The notes beneath the pieces were generated by a model. It searched no databases, was not told where the DNA came from, and saw nothing but the letters and a program-made list of their open reading frames with translations. Of a stretch of DNA of 25,917 nt, positions 1-6,119 are shown piece after piece. The stretch is from Oscillospiraceae bacterium. Lineage in GTDB: Bacteria > Bacillota_A > Clostridia > Oscillospirales > Oscillospiraceae. The position numbers and the translations under genes were made by a program. The stretch lies in contig SVLG01000026.1 of the NCBI GenBank assembly GCA_015068055.1, positions 1 to 25,917 of the forward strand. Reading direction: 5' to 3'. Positions within the stretch are counted from its first letter, which is position 1. Each line of letters opens with the position of its first letter.

Positions 1-1280
1 AGGGGGATACGGACGGGGTCGGCAACGATCAGCTTCTTACCGGCTTTCTTTGCCTGACGGATGTACATACCCATAACAGGGTGGTTTTCGGTGGTATTGG
101 AACCGGTGACAAAGATGACGTCCGCCTTCTTGATCCCGGTGACGCAGTTGGTCATTGCACCACTGCCAAGACTTGTTGCCAGACCGGCAACTGTAGAGGA
201 GTGTCACAATCGGGCGCAGTGGTCAACGTTGTTCGTTCCCACTGCAGCGCGCATGAACTTCTGGAAGAGGTAGTTATCCTCGTTGGTGGTTCTCGCGGAA
301 GAGAAACCGGCGATGGCATCGGCGCCATACTCGCTCTTCACAGAGTCAATCTTCTTTGCAACCGTTCGCAGCGCCTCGTCCCAGGAGGTGCGGACCAGCT
401 TGCCGTTCTTGCGGACCATGGGGTACTTCAGACGGTCCTTGTGGTTGATAAAGTCAAAGGCGAACTTACCCTTGACGCAGAGGAGGCCCTGGTTGGAGGG
501 ACCGTTGGCGGGTTTGGCGTCCACGATCTTGCCGTTGCGCACGGAGTACTCGATCTGGCAGCCGACGCCGCAGTAAGCGCAGGTGGTGACAACCTTCTTG
601 GTTTCCCACTGGCGGAAGAACTGCTGAGACTTGGGCATGAGAGCGCCCACGGGGCAGACGGAGACACAGTTGCCGCAGGAAACGCAGCCCGTCGCCGCCA
701 TGTTCTCGCCGCCGTTGGGCATGACGTAGGCCATGTTGCCCTTCTGGGCCATGACCAGAGCCTCAACGCCCACCAGCTCCCGGCAGACGCGCACACACTG
801 GCCGCAGCGGATGCACTTGTCCATCTCCTGGAAGTAGAAGCGGTTGCTGAGATCCTTTTCCCGGTGTTCCACGGGGATGGAGTAAGTCGGCTCGGTAACG
901 CCGTACATCTCGCAGTACTTCTGCAGCTTGCACTCGCCCAGCTTGCCGCAGTTCATGCAGTCCATGGGATGGATGGCCAGCATACGCTGCAGGATGCCTA
1001 CGCGGGCTTTCTTCACTTCTTCGGATTCGGTTTTGACGACCATGCCGTCACGTGCAGGGGTGTTGCAGGCGGTCAGCAGACTGACTTCGCCTTCGACTTC
1101 ACAGGAACACATCTTGCAGTCGCCGTATTCGTTACAGTTCATGCAGTGCTTCAGGGGAAGCCGCTCCAGATCGTCGGTGCAGAAGGTGGGGATGAAAACT
1201 CCCAGTTTTTTGGCAGCCTGCAGTATGGTGCTGCCTTCTTCCACTTCCACGATCCGGTTGTTGATCGTGAGCTTGATCAC
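1..1280 (-). CDS. fdhA: Selenocysteine-containing formate dehydrogenase alpha subunit (partial, runs off the left edge)
   Basis: Catalytic subunit of a cytoplasmic NAD(P)- or ferredoxin-linked formate dehydrogenase. It starts at a GTG preceded by AGGAGG. From the N-terminus it shows a 2Fe-2S ferredoxin-like domain (C34, C46, C49 and further Cys to 72), a His-Cys3 4Fe-4S motif (H104, C108, C111, C117), two 4Fe-4S motifs (C156/159/162/166 and C199/202/205/209), and the molybdopterin-domain 4Fe-4S site (C234, C237, C241, C268). Codon 359 is UGA in the family's selenocysteine context, following DHCARL. Beyond it the frame stays open to base 1 and reads as FDH (HSSTVAG, later NTTENHP and ADPVRIP). 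So the UGA is read as Sec, and the apparent 358-aa ORF is not a truncation. At least 426 codons lie in the window; the rest of the bis-MGD domain is outside it. FdhD, MobA and the whole Sec machinery are encoded nearby. Confidence 0.95.
175..206 (-). promoter_or_regulatory. UGA selenocysteine codon and bacterial SECIS hairpin
   Basis: The UGA is at 206-204 on the minus strand. Twelve nucleotides after it comes a perfect 6-bp stem, GTTGCC (191-186) and GGCAAC (180-175), closing the five-base loop GGTCT (185-181). Loop and distance from the UGA match what I recall of the SelB-binding apical stem-loop in Escherichia coli fdhF. The hairpin lies inside the coding sequence, as bacterial SECIS elements do, and the cognate selB and tRNA-Sec are in this window. 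Confidence 0.93.
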
Positions 1281-1342
1281 TGAATCCCTCCTTTTTGTAT
1301 ATTTTTAAGCATGTGTATAAACGTAATAAACCGCCACCATTT

Positions 1343-1371
1343 ATTATAATGAATTTTGTTTACATTTGCAA
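1343..1371 (-). promoter_or_regulatory. Promoter for fdhA
   Basis: TTGCAA (-35, 1371-1366) and TATAAT (-10, 1348-1343) are separated by exactly 17 bp on the minus strand, inside the AT-rich 153-bp gap between mobA-fdhD and fdhA. The predicted leader is about 60 nt. No clear terminator follows fdhD, so read-through from the upstream gene is also possible. Confidence 0.75.
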
Positions 1372-1433
1372 GAGAAAATGTTGACTAACGGGACAAAAGA
1401 ACAGAAAATGGTTGGGTTGCACAAAAGTGGGGC

Positions 1434-2654
1434 TTAGAACAGGTCAACATCACCAATGTGATAGATGTTGCCGCTGCCCCGGCGGATGAAACCCAGCATG
1501 GTGATGTTTTCTTTTCGGGCCAGAGCCACGGCGGCGGCGGTGACGGCGGCCCGGGAGACCACCATGCGGAAACCCGCTTTGATGACCTTCTGCAGGTAGT
1601 CCTCGGAGATGCGTCCGCTGGAAAAAACTACGCTTTGGGGGATGGAAAGACCGTTTTTCAGGGCGTAGCCGATGACCTTATCCAGCGCGTTGTGACGGCC
1701 AATGTCCTCAAAGTGGCACTGCACCGCGCCGTCGGTAAAGAGGGCGCAGGAGTGGGCGCAGCCGGTGGCGCGGAAAAGCTCACCCGGGGACTCGAAAAGT
1801 TCACTCATGATGCGGAAAACGGTGTCAAGCGCCATGGAGCGGAGCTGTCCTGCAGGCTGGGGAGGATACTCGTCCGCGCCCAGATCATCCGCAAGATACC
1901 GCTGACCCAAAATGAATTCTTCTGTGTGGTCGGGGCTGCAGACGGCGTTTACCGTCTCGCCGCTGCGGAGAGGGAAGCTCACGTGCTGCTCCAGGGCCAC
2001 CTCGTCCTTGACACTGACAATCTCGCCGTTCTGGATGTGGCGCAGCAGAATGGTTTCCTTGACGGGGACGCTGTCGCTCTTTTCACCCAGTAGTTGCCGG
2101 TAAAGCTCAGGGGTGTTGATGTTCAGCGGCTCCTCCCGTTCCATGTCCCGGCGGAAGCTCTCGCAGCCCCAGCTTTCGATACAGCGCATCACGGGCGCGC
2201 CCCCTTCGCGGATGTGATCTTCGATGTGCCCGGCCATGGCAGTGGGGTAGACGGCGATGAGGGGTTCCTGCCGTACGCCGTGTTCCCAGATCAGTACCTT
2301 TTCGCTGCCGCGGCGCTCATGCTCGCAAAGCAGTTCCTCCAGAATCTCCGCAGGCAGCTTCGGCGCGTCCACAGGCAGTACCAGACAGTAAGGCGTATCC
2401 ATGGCCTTCATGGAGGCGTGGAGGCCGCCGAGGGGTCCCCGGTCGGGATATATGTCCCAGATACTGCGGACATTCTCCCGGGGGGAGGCACAGCCGGAGA
2501 GGTAGTATTTATCAATGCCCAGCTTGTGGGCCTTGTCCAGCATATGCTCCAGAAAGCTCTTTCCTTCATAGAGCAGGGCGGCTTTGTCTGCGCCCATGCG
2601 GCGGCTTCGACCGCCGGAGAGCAAAAGCAGGGAATATTGTTCGTTTCTTGCCAT
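1434..2654 (-). CDS. mobA-fdhD: Fused molybdenum cofactor guanylyltransferase / formate dehydrogenase accessory protein (MobA-FdhD)
   Basis: A 406-aa two-domain protein. The N-terminal ~190 residues are MobA-like: LSGGRSRRMGADK is the nucleotide-binding loop and LPVDAPKLP is the second motif. This half would transfer GMP from GTP to molybdopterin to give MGD. From about residue 196 the protein is FdhD-like (DIGRHNALDKVIG, SGRISEDYLQKVIKAG), a sulfurtransferase-type factor that sulfurates the cofactor for formate dehydrogenase. Where E. coli FdhD has its CxxC, I see only the loop TGCAHSC, with Cys spaced CxxxC. ATG at 2654 is chosen because GGAGG lies 7 nt upstream; the frame is open to a TTG at 2675, but that lies in the terminator. 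The gene directly precedes fdhA and is controlled by the riboswitch upstream. Confidence 0.92.
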   Translation of the reverse strand: MARNEQYSLLLLSGGRSRRMGADKAALLYEGKSFLEHMLDKAHKLGIDKYYLSGCASPRENVRSIWDIYPDRGPLGGLHASMKAMDTPYCLVLPVDAPKLPAEILEELLCEHERRGSEKVLIWEHGVRQEPLIAVYPTAMAGHIEDHIREGGAPVMRCIESWGCESFRRDMEREEPLNINTPELYRQLLGEKSDSVPVKETILLRHIQNGEIVSVKDEVALEQHVSFPLRSGETVNAVCSPDHTEEFILGQRYLADDLGADEYPPQPAGQLRSMALDTVFRIMSELFESPGELFRATGCAHSCALFTDGAVQCHFEDIGRHNALDKVIGYALKNGLSIPQSVVFSSGRISEDYLQKVIKAGFRMVVSRAAVTAAAVALARKENITMLGFIRRGSGNIYHIGDVDLF

Positions 2655-2673
2655 GTTTTTACCTCCAAGGGGC

Positions 2674-2707
2674 AAAAAATGGGCAATTCAGGAATCTGAA
2701 TTGCCCA
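2674..2707 (-). terminator. Riboswitch expression platform: intrinsic terminator in the mobA-fdhD leader
   Basis: A perfect 12-bp stem (TGGGCAATTCAG at 2707-2696, CTGAATTGCCCA at 2691-2680) with a 4-nt loop is followed by six U (2679-2674). The ascending strand begins with TGGGCA, which is also the 3' end of the ZTP aptamer. Ligand-bound aptamer and terminator are therefore mutually exclusive, implying that ligand turns expression on. Confidence 0.92.
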
Positions 2708-2772
2708 GACGGTCGGCCATTAAACTTACACTTCACCGCAGTCCTCTGCGTTTATCCGTCAGTCATGTAAGT
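2701..2772 (-). ncRNA. ZTP (pfl) riboswitch aptamer upstream of mobA-fdhD
   Basis: The RNA starts at the predicted transcription start. P1 pairs ACTTACA (2772-2766) with TGTAAGT (2730-2724). Between the strands are the conserved TGACTGACGG, a hairpin CGCAG/CTGCG with loop AGGA (2750-2737), and GTGAAG. The 3' part reads GGCCGACCGTCTGGGCA. The layout matches the ZTP aptamer as I remember it (TGACTGGCG ... GGGGAG ... CCGCCTGGGC). The pseudoknot appears to covary: GACGG (2760-2756) pairs with CCGTC (2712-2708) in place of the usual GGCG/CGCC. ZTP riboswitches sense ZMP/ZTP, which accumulates when 10-formyl-tetrahydrofolate is short, and usually precede purine or one-carbon genes. A covariance-model scan was not possible here. 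Confidence 0.87.
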
Positions 2773-2778
2773 TCAAGT

Positions 2779-2807
2779 ATTCTACTGGAAAAAGCGGTTT
2801 TTGTCAA
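2779..2807 (-). promoter_or_regulatory. Promoter for mobA-fdhD
   Basis: TTGACA (2807-2802), a 17-bp spacer and TAGAAT (2784-2779) on the minus strand. The start would fall at about 2772, the first base of the riboswitch P1 stem. The -35 lies close to the end of tupC, so this gene is transcribed separately from the transporter. Confidence 0.9.
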
Positions 2808-2811
2808 TATG

Positions 2812-3465
2812 TCACTTGCCGTAAAAGTCCAGAAACTTACGGGTGAGTTCTTCAGCGGGGGTGTTGAGGACGGTCCCGGCGCTGCCCACTTCGATGAGTT
2901 CTCCCTTGTGGAAATAGAGGGCCTCCCGGGCCAGCCGCCGTGCCTGCTGCAGAGAGTGGGTCACGAGAAGCAGGGCGCAGCCGCTCTCTTTGACATAGCC
3001 AGCGATCCGTTCCTCTGCGAGCAGCGTAGTCTCCATGTCCATGGCGGCGGTGGGCTCATCGAGAATCACCAACTCATAGTCGCGCATCATCAGCCGGGCC
3101 AGCGCCATCCGGGCGGTCTCACCGCCGGAAAGACGGTCTGCCCGCTTTTCCTCCAGATGCCGGAGCTGCAGCGTGTCCATCAGCTGCGCCGCGCGTTCCT
3201 CATCTCTGCCGTTCAGGAGCAGGTTGGCCCTTGTACTCATGCGGAAGGCATAGTTCTTCTGGGGCATGTAGCCCACAGAGGCGGCGCTGCAGGGCTTGCC
3301 CCGGTTGTCTGCCTTTATGATCCCTGCCAGAATTTTGGCAAAGGTGGACTTGCCGGAGCCGTTGGCTCCGATGACGGCGCAGATACTGCCCGGGCAAAGC
3401 TCCACACCGGGAAAGTCCAATACCCGGACACCGTCGTAGGTCTTGCTGAAGGGAGAAATCTTCAT
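2812..3465 (-). CDS. tupC: Tungstate/molybdate ABC transporter ATP-binding protein (TupC)
   Basis: A 217-aa ABC ATPase that powers oxyanion uptake with TupA and TupB. It has Walker A GANGSGKST (33-41), signature LSGGE (112-116), Walker B LVILDEPTA (132-140) and the switch His at about 170 (LLLVTHS). It is somewhat short, as TupC/WtpC-type ATPases without extra regulatory domains often are. The start is set by AAGGAGG and by the ATGA overlap with the tupB stop, which indicates translational coupling. The same frame is open for about 240 codons further upstream, but that part is only a shadow of tupB. It is the last gene of tupABC. Confidence 0.9.
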   Translation of the reverse strand: MKISPFSKTYDGVRVLDFPGVELCPGSICAVIGANGSGKSTFAKILAGIIKADNRGKPCSAASVGYMPQKNYAFRMSTRANLLLNGRDEERAAQLMDTLQLRHLEEKRADRLSGGETARMALARLMMRDYELVILDEPTAAMDMETTLLAEERIAGYVKESGCALLLVTHSLQQARRLAREALYFHKGELIEVGSAGTVLNTPAEELTRKFLDFYGK

Positions 3466-4148
3466 CGGCTCAGCCTCCTTTGCAGCAGGGAGATCGTGAT
3501 GTTCACCGCCAGCGAGATGCCGAGGAGAATGATGCCCAGAGCGATGCCCAGCGAGAAATTGCCCCGGTTGGTGTACTGCATGATGGCGGTGGTCATGACG
3601 TTGGTCTTCCAGGCGATGGCGCCGCCCACCATGGACACCGCGCCCACCTCGGCGATGGAGCGGGCAAAGGCCAGAAGATAGGCGGAGATGATCTGGTAAA
3701 CGCATTCGTTGCAGAGGAGAAGAAAACTTCGGACGCGGCTCAGTCCCAGCCCACGGGCGGTTTCCTGTACCGTGGGGGCAATGCCGGAGACGTAGCTTTC
3801 CATGCTGTTCACCACGATGGGAGTGATGAGCACCACCTGAGCCAGCACCATGAGCTTTACGGTGAAAAGGAGTTTCAAATGCCGGAAGGGGCCTACACCG
3901 GAGAAAAGCATATAGAAAAGGAGGCCGCAGACCACCGGCGGCATACCCATCAGCGTGCGGTTTGCCACCAGCAGGATGTTTCGGCCCGGGAACCGCTGCC
4001 CGCCCAGCGCTATGCCGATGGGCAGACCGATCAGCAGCGCCAGCACCGAGCTTTGAAGGCTCATGCGCGCCGTTACGGAAAGGATGTTGATGAGTTCGGC
4101 ATCCCGGGAGACGATCAGCTCCAGGGCCTTGGCCAGTGCCGAGTGCAT
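3462..4148 (-). CDS. tupB: Tungstate/molybdate ABC transporter permease (TupB)
   Basis: A 228-aa inner-membrane permease with several hydrophobic segments (for example SSVLALLIGLPIGIAL and LGIALGIILLGISLAVNI). The family's cytoplasmic EAA-type loop is present (QETARGLGLSRVRSFLLL, about residues 126-143). The middle part (MPPVVCGLLFYMLFS, ITPIVVNSMES, ARSIAEVGAVSMVGG) is typical of TupB/WtpB-like permeases. The ATG at 4148 is chosen because AAAGGAG lies 8 nt upstream; an open extension of 15 codons has no ribosome site. The stop overlaps the tupC start (ATGA). Confidence 0.9.
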   Translation of the reverse strand: MHSALAKALELIVSRDAELINILSVTARMSLQSSVLALLIGLPIGIALGGQRFPGRNILLVANRTLMGMPPVVCGLLFYMLFSGVGPFRHLKLLFTVKLMVLAQVVLITPIVVNSMESYVSGIAPTVQETARGLGLSRVRSFLLLCNECVYQIISAYLLAFARSIAEVGAVSMVGGAIAWKTNVMTTAIMQYTNRGNFSLGIALGIILLGISLAVNITISLLQRRLSR

Positions 4149-4170
4149 AGGCGCGGCTCCTTTCTTTGGA

Positions 4171-4204
4171 AAATCCCGTGGGAGCAAAGGCACCCACGGG
4201 ATTT
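4171..4204 (-). terminator. Intercistronic hairpin between tupA and tupB
   Basis: A perfect 12-bp inverted repeat (AAATCCCGTGGG / CCCACGGGATTT) with a 10-nt loop, followed on the minus strand only by a short ATTTTCC tract. It fits a partial terminator or 3'-end stabiliser that would raise tupA over tupBC, as is common for binding-protein genes. A further small palindrome, ATTTCG-GT-CGAAAT, lies at 4215-4228 just after the tupA stop. Confidence 0.6.
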
Positions 4205-4237
4205 ATTTAAGCGTATTTCGGTCGAAATTGCAAGCCC

Positions 4238-5296
4238 TTATAGGATGCCGTCGTTGGCAACGAAGGTCAGGAAGGTGGCCTTGTCGGTGAGGATGTAGCC
4301 TTCCATCTCCTCGGCCATCACGAGGCAGGCGCCCATGTTGGCGTTGGCAGAGACATACCACTCGGTGTAGTCGGCAAAGCTCTCGGCCTCGGCGGTGATG
4401 CCCAGTTCCTCGGGCCAGAGGGAGATCTCCTTGGTGTGGGTGCCGGAGGTGTCGCCGCGGGAGATGAAGGTGTGCTGGCCCTCGGCAATGGCGGCAAAGG
4501 CAGCCTGAACGCTCTCAGCCTCGGCAACACCGGCGGGGTCGGCGGAGGGGCCGCAGAGGACGTAGTAGTTGTAGATGAAGGAGGTGCGCTCGGCCTCAAA
4601 GCCGTCCACCACGCGGGCGAAGCCGGCCTCAATGAAGGCCTCTTCCTGGCTCTTGGAGTGGACAAGGATCAGATCGGCGTTGCCCATCTTGGCGTTGGCA
4701 ATGGACTTGCCGGTGCCGGCGGAGTAGACTTCCACTTCGTAGCCGTAGGCTTCCTCAAAGGCGGGCAGCAGCTTGCCCAGCAGACCGGAGTCGTTGACGG
4801 AGGTGGTGGTGGAGAGACGGATGAGCTTGGTCTCCTCGGTGGCGGCAGCGATCTCACCCTCGTAGACGGGGGCATCTTCCTTCACGTAGAAAAGGTTGGA
4901 GCCGTATTCCTCCACGCCGTAGGCACCGGCGATGTCGAGGGCTTCCTGACTCACCAGCCACTGGTAGAGGGCATCGGCACCGGCGGTGTTCAGTTCCACG
5001 TCGGACACGGGGTTCTTGTCGGCGTCTTCAAAGGGAGCTTCGCTGTTCACGGCGATGACGGAGTAGGTGTTGAGCATCTTGTCGTCGGCTTCCTTCAGAA
5101 TGCAGGTGTCAACCACCAGCTCGGGCTCGGCGGGAGCCTCTTCCTCGGCAGCTTCTTCAACGGGGGCTTCTTCCACGGGAGCTTCCACAGCGGGAGCCTC
5201 GGGGGCGGGAGCGGGAGCTTCCTCGGTCTTGGCGCCGCAGGCGACCAGGGAGAGGGCCATGACCAGAACGAGGAGCAGGGAGAGAGTTTTCTTCAT
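4238..5296 (-). CDS. tupA: Circularly permuted tungstate-binding lipoprotein (TupA-like)
   Basis: A 352-aa substrate-binding lipoprotein. The signal peptide ends in LSLVAC, with lipidated C20, and is followed by an acidic Pro/Ala/Glu-rich linker (about 25-60). Residues 157-352 are a TupA body: the oxyanion motif STTTSVNDSGLL (162-173), then LILVHSKSQEEAF, ISRGDTSGTHTKE (278-290) and YILTDKATFL (334-343), where the protein stops. The part that normally follows in TupA (NPYSVIAVNP ... WLVSPEG ... GVEKYG.PLFYP) is instead at the N-terminus, residues 75-137: NTYSVIAVNSE, YQWLVSQEALDI, YGVEEYGSNLFY. The domain order is thus rotated, with the new ends in the loop after LTD. The start has AGGAGG 8 nt upstream. 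Ligand choice (tungstate rather than molybdate) is inferred from the family. Confidence 0.88.
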   Translation of the reverse strand: MKKTLSLLLVLVMALSLVACGAKTEEAPAPAPEAPAVEAPVEEAPVEEAAEEEAPAEPELVVDTCILKEADDKMLNTYSVIAVNSEAPFEDADKNPVSDVELNTAGADALYQWLVSQEALDIAGAYGVEEYGSNLFYVKEDAPVYEGEIAAATEETKLIRLSTTTSVNDSGLLGKLLPAFEEAYGYEVEVYSAGTGKSIANAKMGNADLILVHSKSQEEAFIEAGFARVVDGFEAERTSFIYNYYVLCGPSADPAGVAEAESVQAAFAAIAEGQHTFISRGDTSGTHTKEISLWPEELGITAEAESFADYTEWYVSANANMGACLVMAEEMEGYILTDKATFLTFVANDGIL

Positions 5297-5322
5297 CTTT
5301 ATTTCCTCCTGATAAGAATTAT

Positions 5323-5402
5323 AAAAAAACGACGAACCTATCCAAAGACAAACGGCTGCACTTCGGGCGCATCCGGATTTGTTTTTTGGAAAGAGGCTCG
5401 TC
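5323..5402 (-). promoter_or_regulatory. Structured tupA leader: long hairpin ending in a U7 tract
   Basis: Within the ~160-nt tupA leader, GACGAGCCT (5402-5394) pairs with AGGTTCGTC (5339-5331). Inside are TCCAAA/TTTGGA, ACAAA/TTTGT and an apical TGCGC/GTGCA stem with loop CCGAA. One G later come seven U (5329-5323). This is a large terminator-like structure about 30 nt before the start codon. A second small hairpin (GCTTT-TTGC-AAAGC, 5420-5407) lies just before it. It may be an attenuator or an aptamer; I could not match it to the Moco/Tuco riboswitch from memory. Confidence 0.6.
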
Positions 5403-5462
5403 CACCGCTTTGCAAAAAGCTATTTTGTTGTTCAGAAAGGCTCTCATTTTTCACCAAATGGG

Positions 5463-5491
5463 ACTATAGCATAAGAAAAAAAGAAATGCAA
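5463..5491 (-). promoter_or_regulatory. Promoter for tupABC
   Basis: TTGCAT (5491-5486), a 17-bp spacer ending in TGC (extended -10), and TATAGT (5468-5463) on the minus strand. The start near 5456 leaves a leader of about 160 nt carrying the long hairpin described above. Confidence 0.8.
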
Positions 5492-5525
5492 GAGGTTTAC
5501 ACTATCTTTTTTACGAGAAGTGCGT

Positions 5526-5531
5526 TATAAT
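5526..5531 (+). promoter_or_regulatory. Probable -10 element for the moaE-like gene
   Basis: TATAAT lies 28 bp upstream of the moaE-like start codon. No good -35 is found at 16-18 bp; TTTACA at 5496-5501 is 24 bp away. The promoter may be weak or need an activator. It is divergent from the tupA promoter. Confidence 0.45.
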
Positions 5532-5559
5532 CAACAAAAAACGAGCAGGGGGTACAGAA

Positions 5560-5946
5560 ATGAAACCGTCTCCGTCCATGGATCAGTGGCTGAAAGAAGC
5601 CAAAGAACACGAAAGCGCCCCAAAAATCGGCATGTACCTCACGCATAACGGCGTTGTCCGGGCCACGGCCAAGGCAAAGGCCCGGCGGGGTGAGGCGGCA
5701 GCGGATGTCACCGGCATGGTCTTTTCCTATGACGCGGAAAAGGTGGATGCGGTACTGCGTGCGGCCAGAGAGCTGGAGGGCATATACTATATCCGTGTCT
5801 GGCTCAACGAGGGAGAGCTTCGCGTAGGGGATGACATCATGTATGTCCTCATCGGCGGGGATATCCGCCCCCGTGTGGTGGCGGCGCTGGACTACCTCGT
5901 GGGCCGCATCAAGAATGAGTGCGTGGTGGAAACGGAGCTGAACTGA
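5560..5946 (+). CDS. moaE: Molybdopterin synthase catalytic subunit-like protein (MoaE family)
   Basis: A 128-aa protein with the MoaE fold signature: IGMYLTHNGVVR matches the GxVVxFxGxVR strand of MoaE, and VWLNEGELRVGDDIMYVLIGGDIRPRVVAALDYLVGRIK matches the IGELxxGDxxVxVxVxxxHR...YLK region. MoaE normally works with the small sulfur carrier MoaD to put the dithiolene sulfurs into precursor Z; no moaD is seen in the window. The C-terminus is shorter than in E. coli MoaE. At the positions I align with the essential lysines of E. coli (K119, K126) there is no lysine, the first being Val. The start has AGGGGG 6-7 nt upstream. It stands alone, divergent from tupA and convergent with moaB. The family is fairly sure; its enzymatic role is less so. 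Confidence 0.75.
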   Translation: MKPSPSMDQWLKEAKEHESAPKIGMYLTHNGVVRATAKAKARRGEAAADVTGMVFSYDAEKVDAVLRAARELEGIYYIRVWLNEGELRVGDDIMYVLIGGDIRPRVVAALDYLVGRIKNECVVETELN

Positions 5947-6005
5947 AGTCTGTGCCGCATTAAGCTGATACCGACAGCAGATTTGCTGCGTTTGCATGAT
6001 TACGC

Positions 6006-6107
6006 TTTCTTTCTCGCGAGAAAGAAATGGCGGAAAACACGCACCTTTTTGCCTCCCTCTGATGAGGGAGGTGGATTTTTGCGCAGCAAAAAGACGGAGG
6101 GAGAGAA
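6006..6107. repeat. Palindrome-rich intergenic repeat element
   Basis: The 173-bp gap between the moaE-like gene and moaB holds a perfect 22-nt palindrome (TTTCTTTCTCG/CGAGAAAGAAA, 6006-6027), an 8-bp stem CCTCCCTC/GAGGGAGG (6052-6071), a 7-bp stem TTTTTGC/GCAAAAA (6076-6092) and a terminal GACGGAGGGAG that could pair with CTCCCTC instead. Similar CTCCCTC...GAGGGAGG...GGAGGGAG units occur as multi-copy interspersed repeats in gut Clostridia, as I recall. It may also terminate the two convergent genes. Small ORFs across it are not believable genes. Confidence 0.55.
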
Positions 6108-6119
6108 ACAAAAAAGGCG

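Noticed and set aside
204..206. Stop codon truncating formate dehydrogenase (pseudogene?)
   Set aside because: The reading continues in frame with family sequence, and a SECIS hairpin follows; it is a selenocysteine codon.
2812..4197. A single 461-aa ORF that looks like a permease-ATPase fusion
   Set aside because: Its first part is the wrong frame of tupB (Arg/His/Pro-rich). The real tupB and tupC are separate frames joined by ATGA, each with a ribosome site.
5297..5462. Moco/Tuco riboswitch in the tupA leader
   Set aside because: The position is right and the RNA is structured, but I could not match the conserved elements from memory, so only an unidentified leader structure is claimed.
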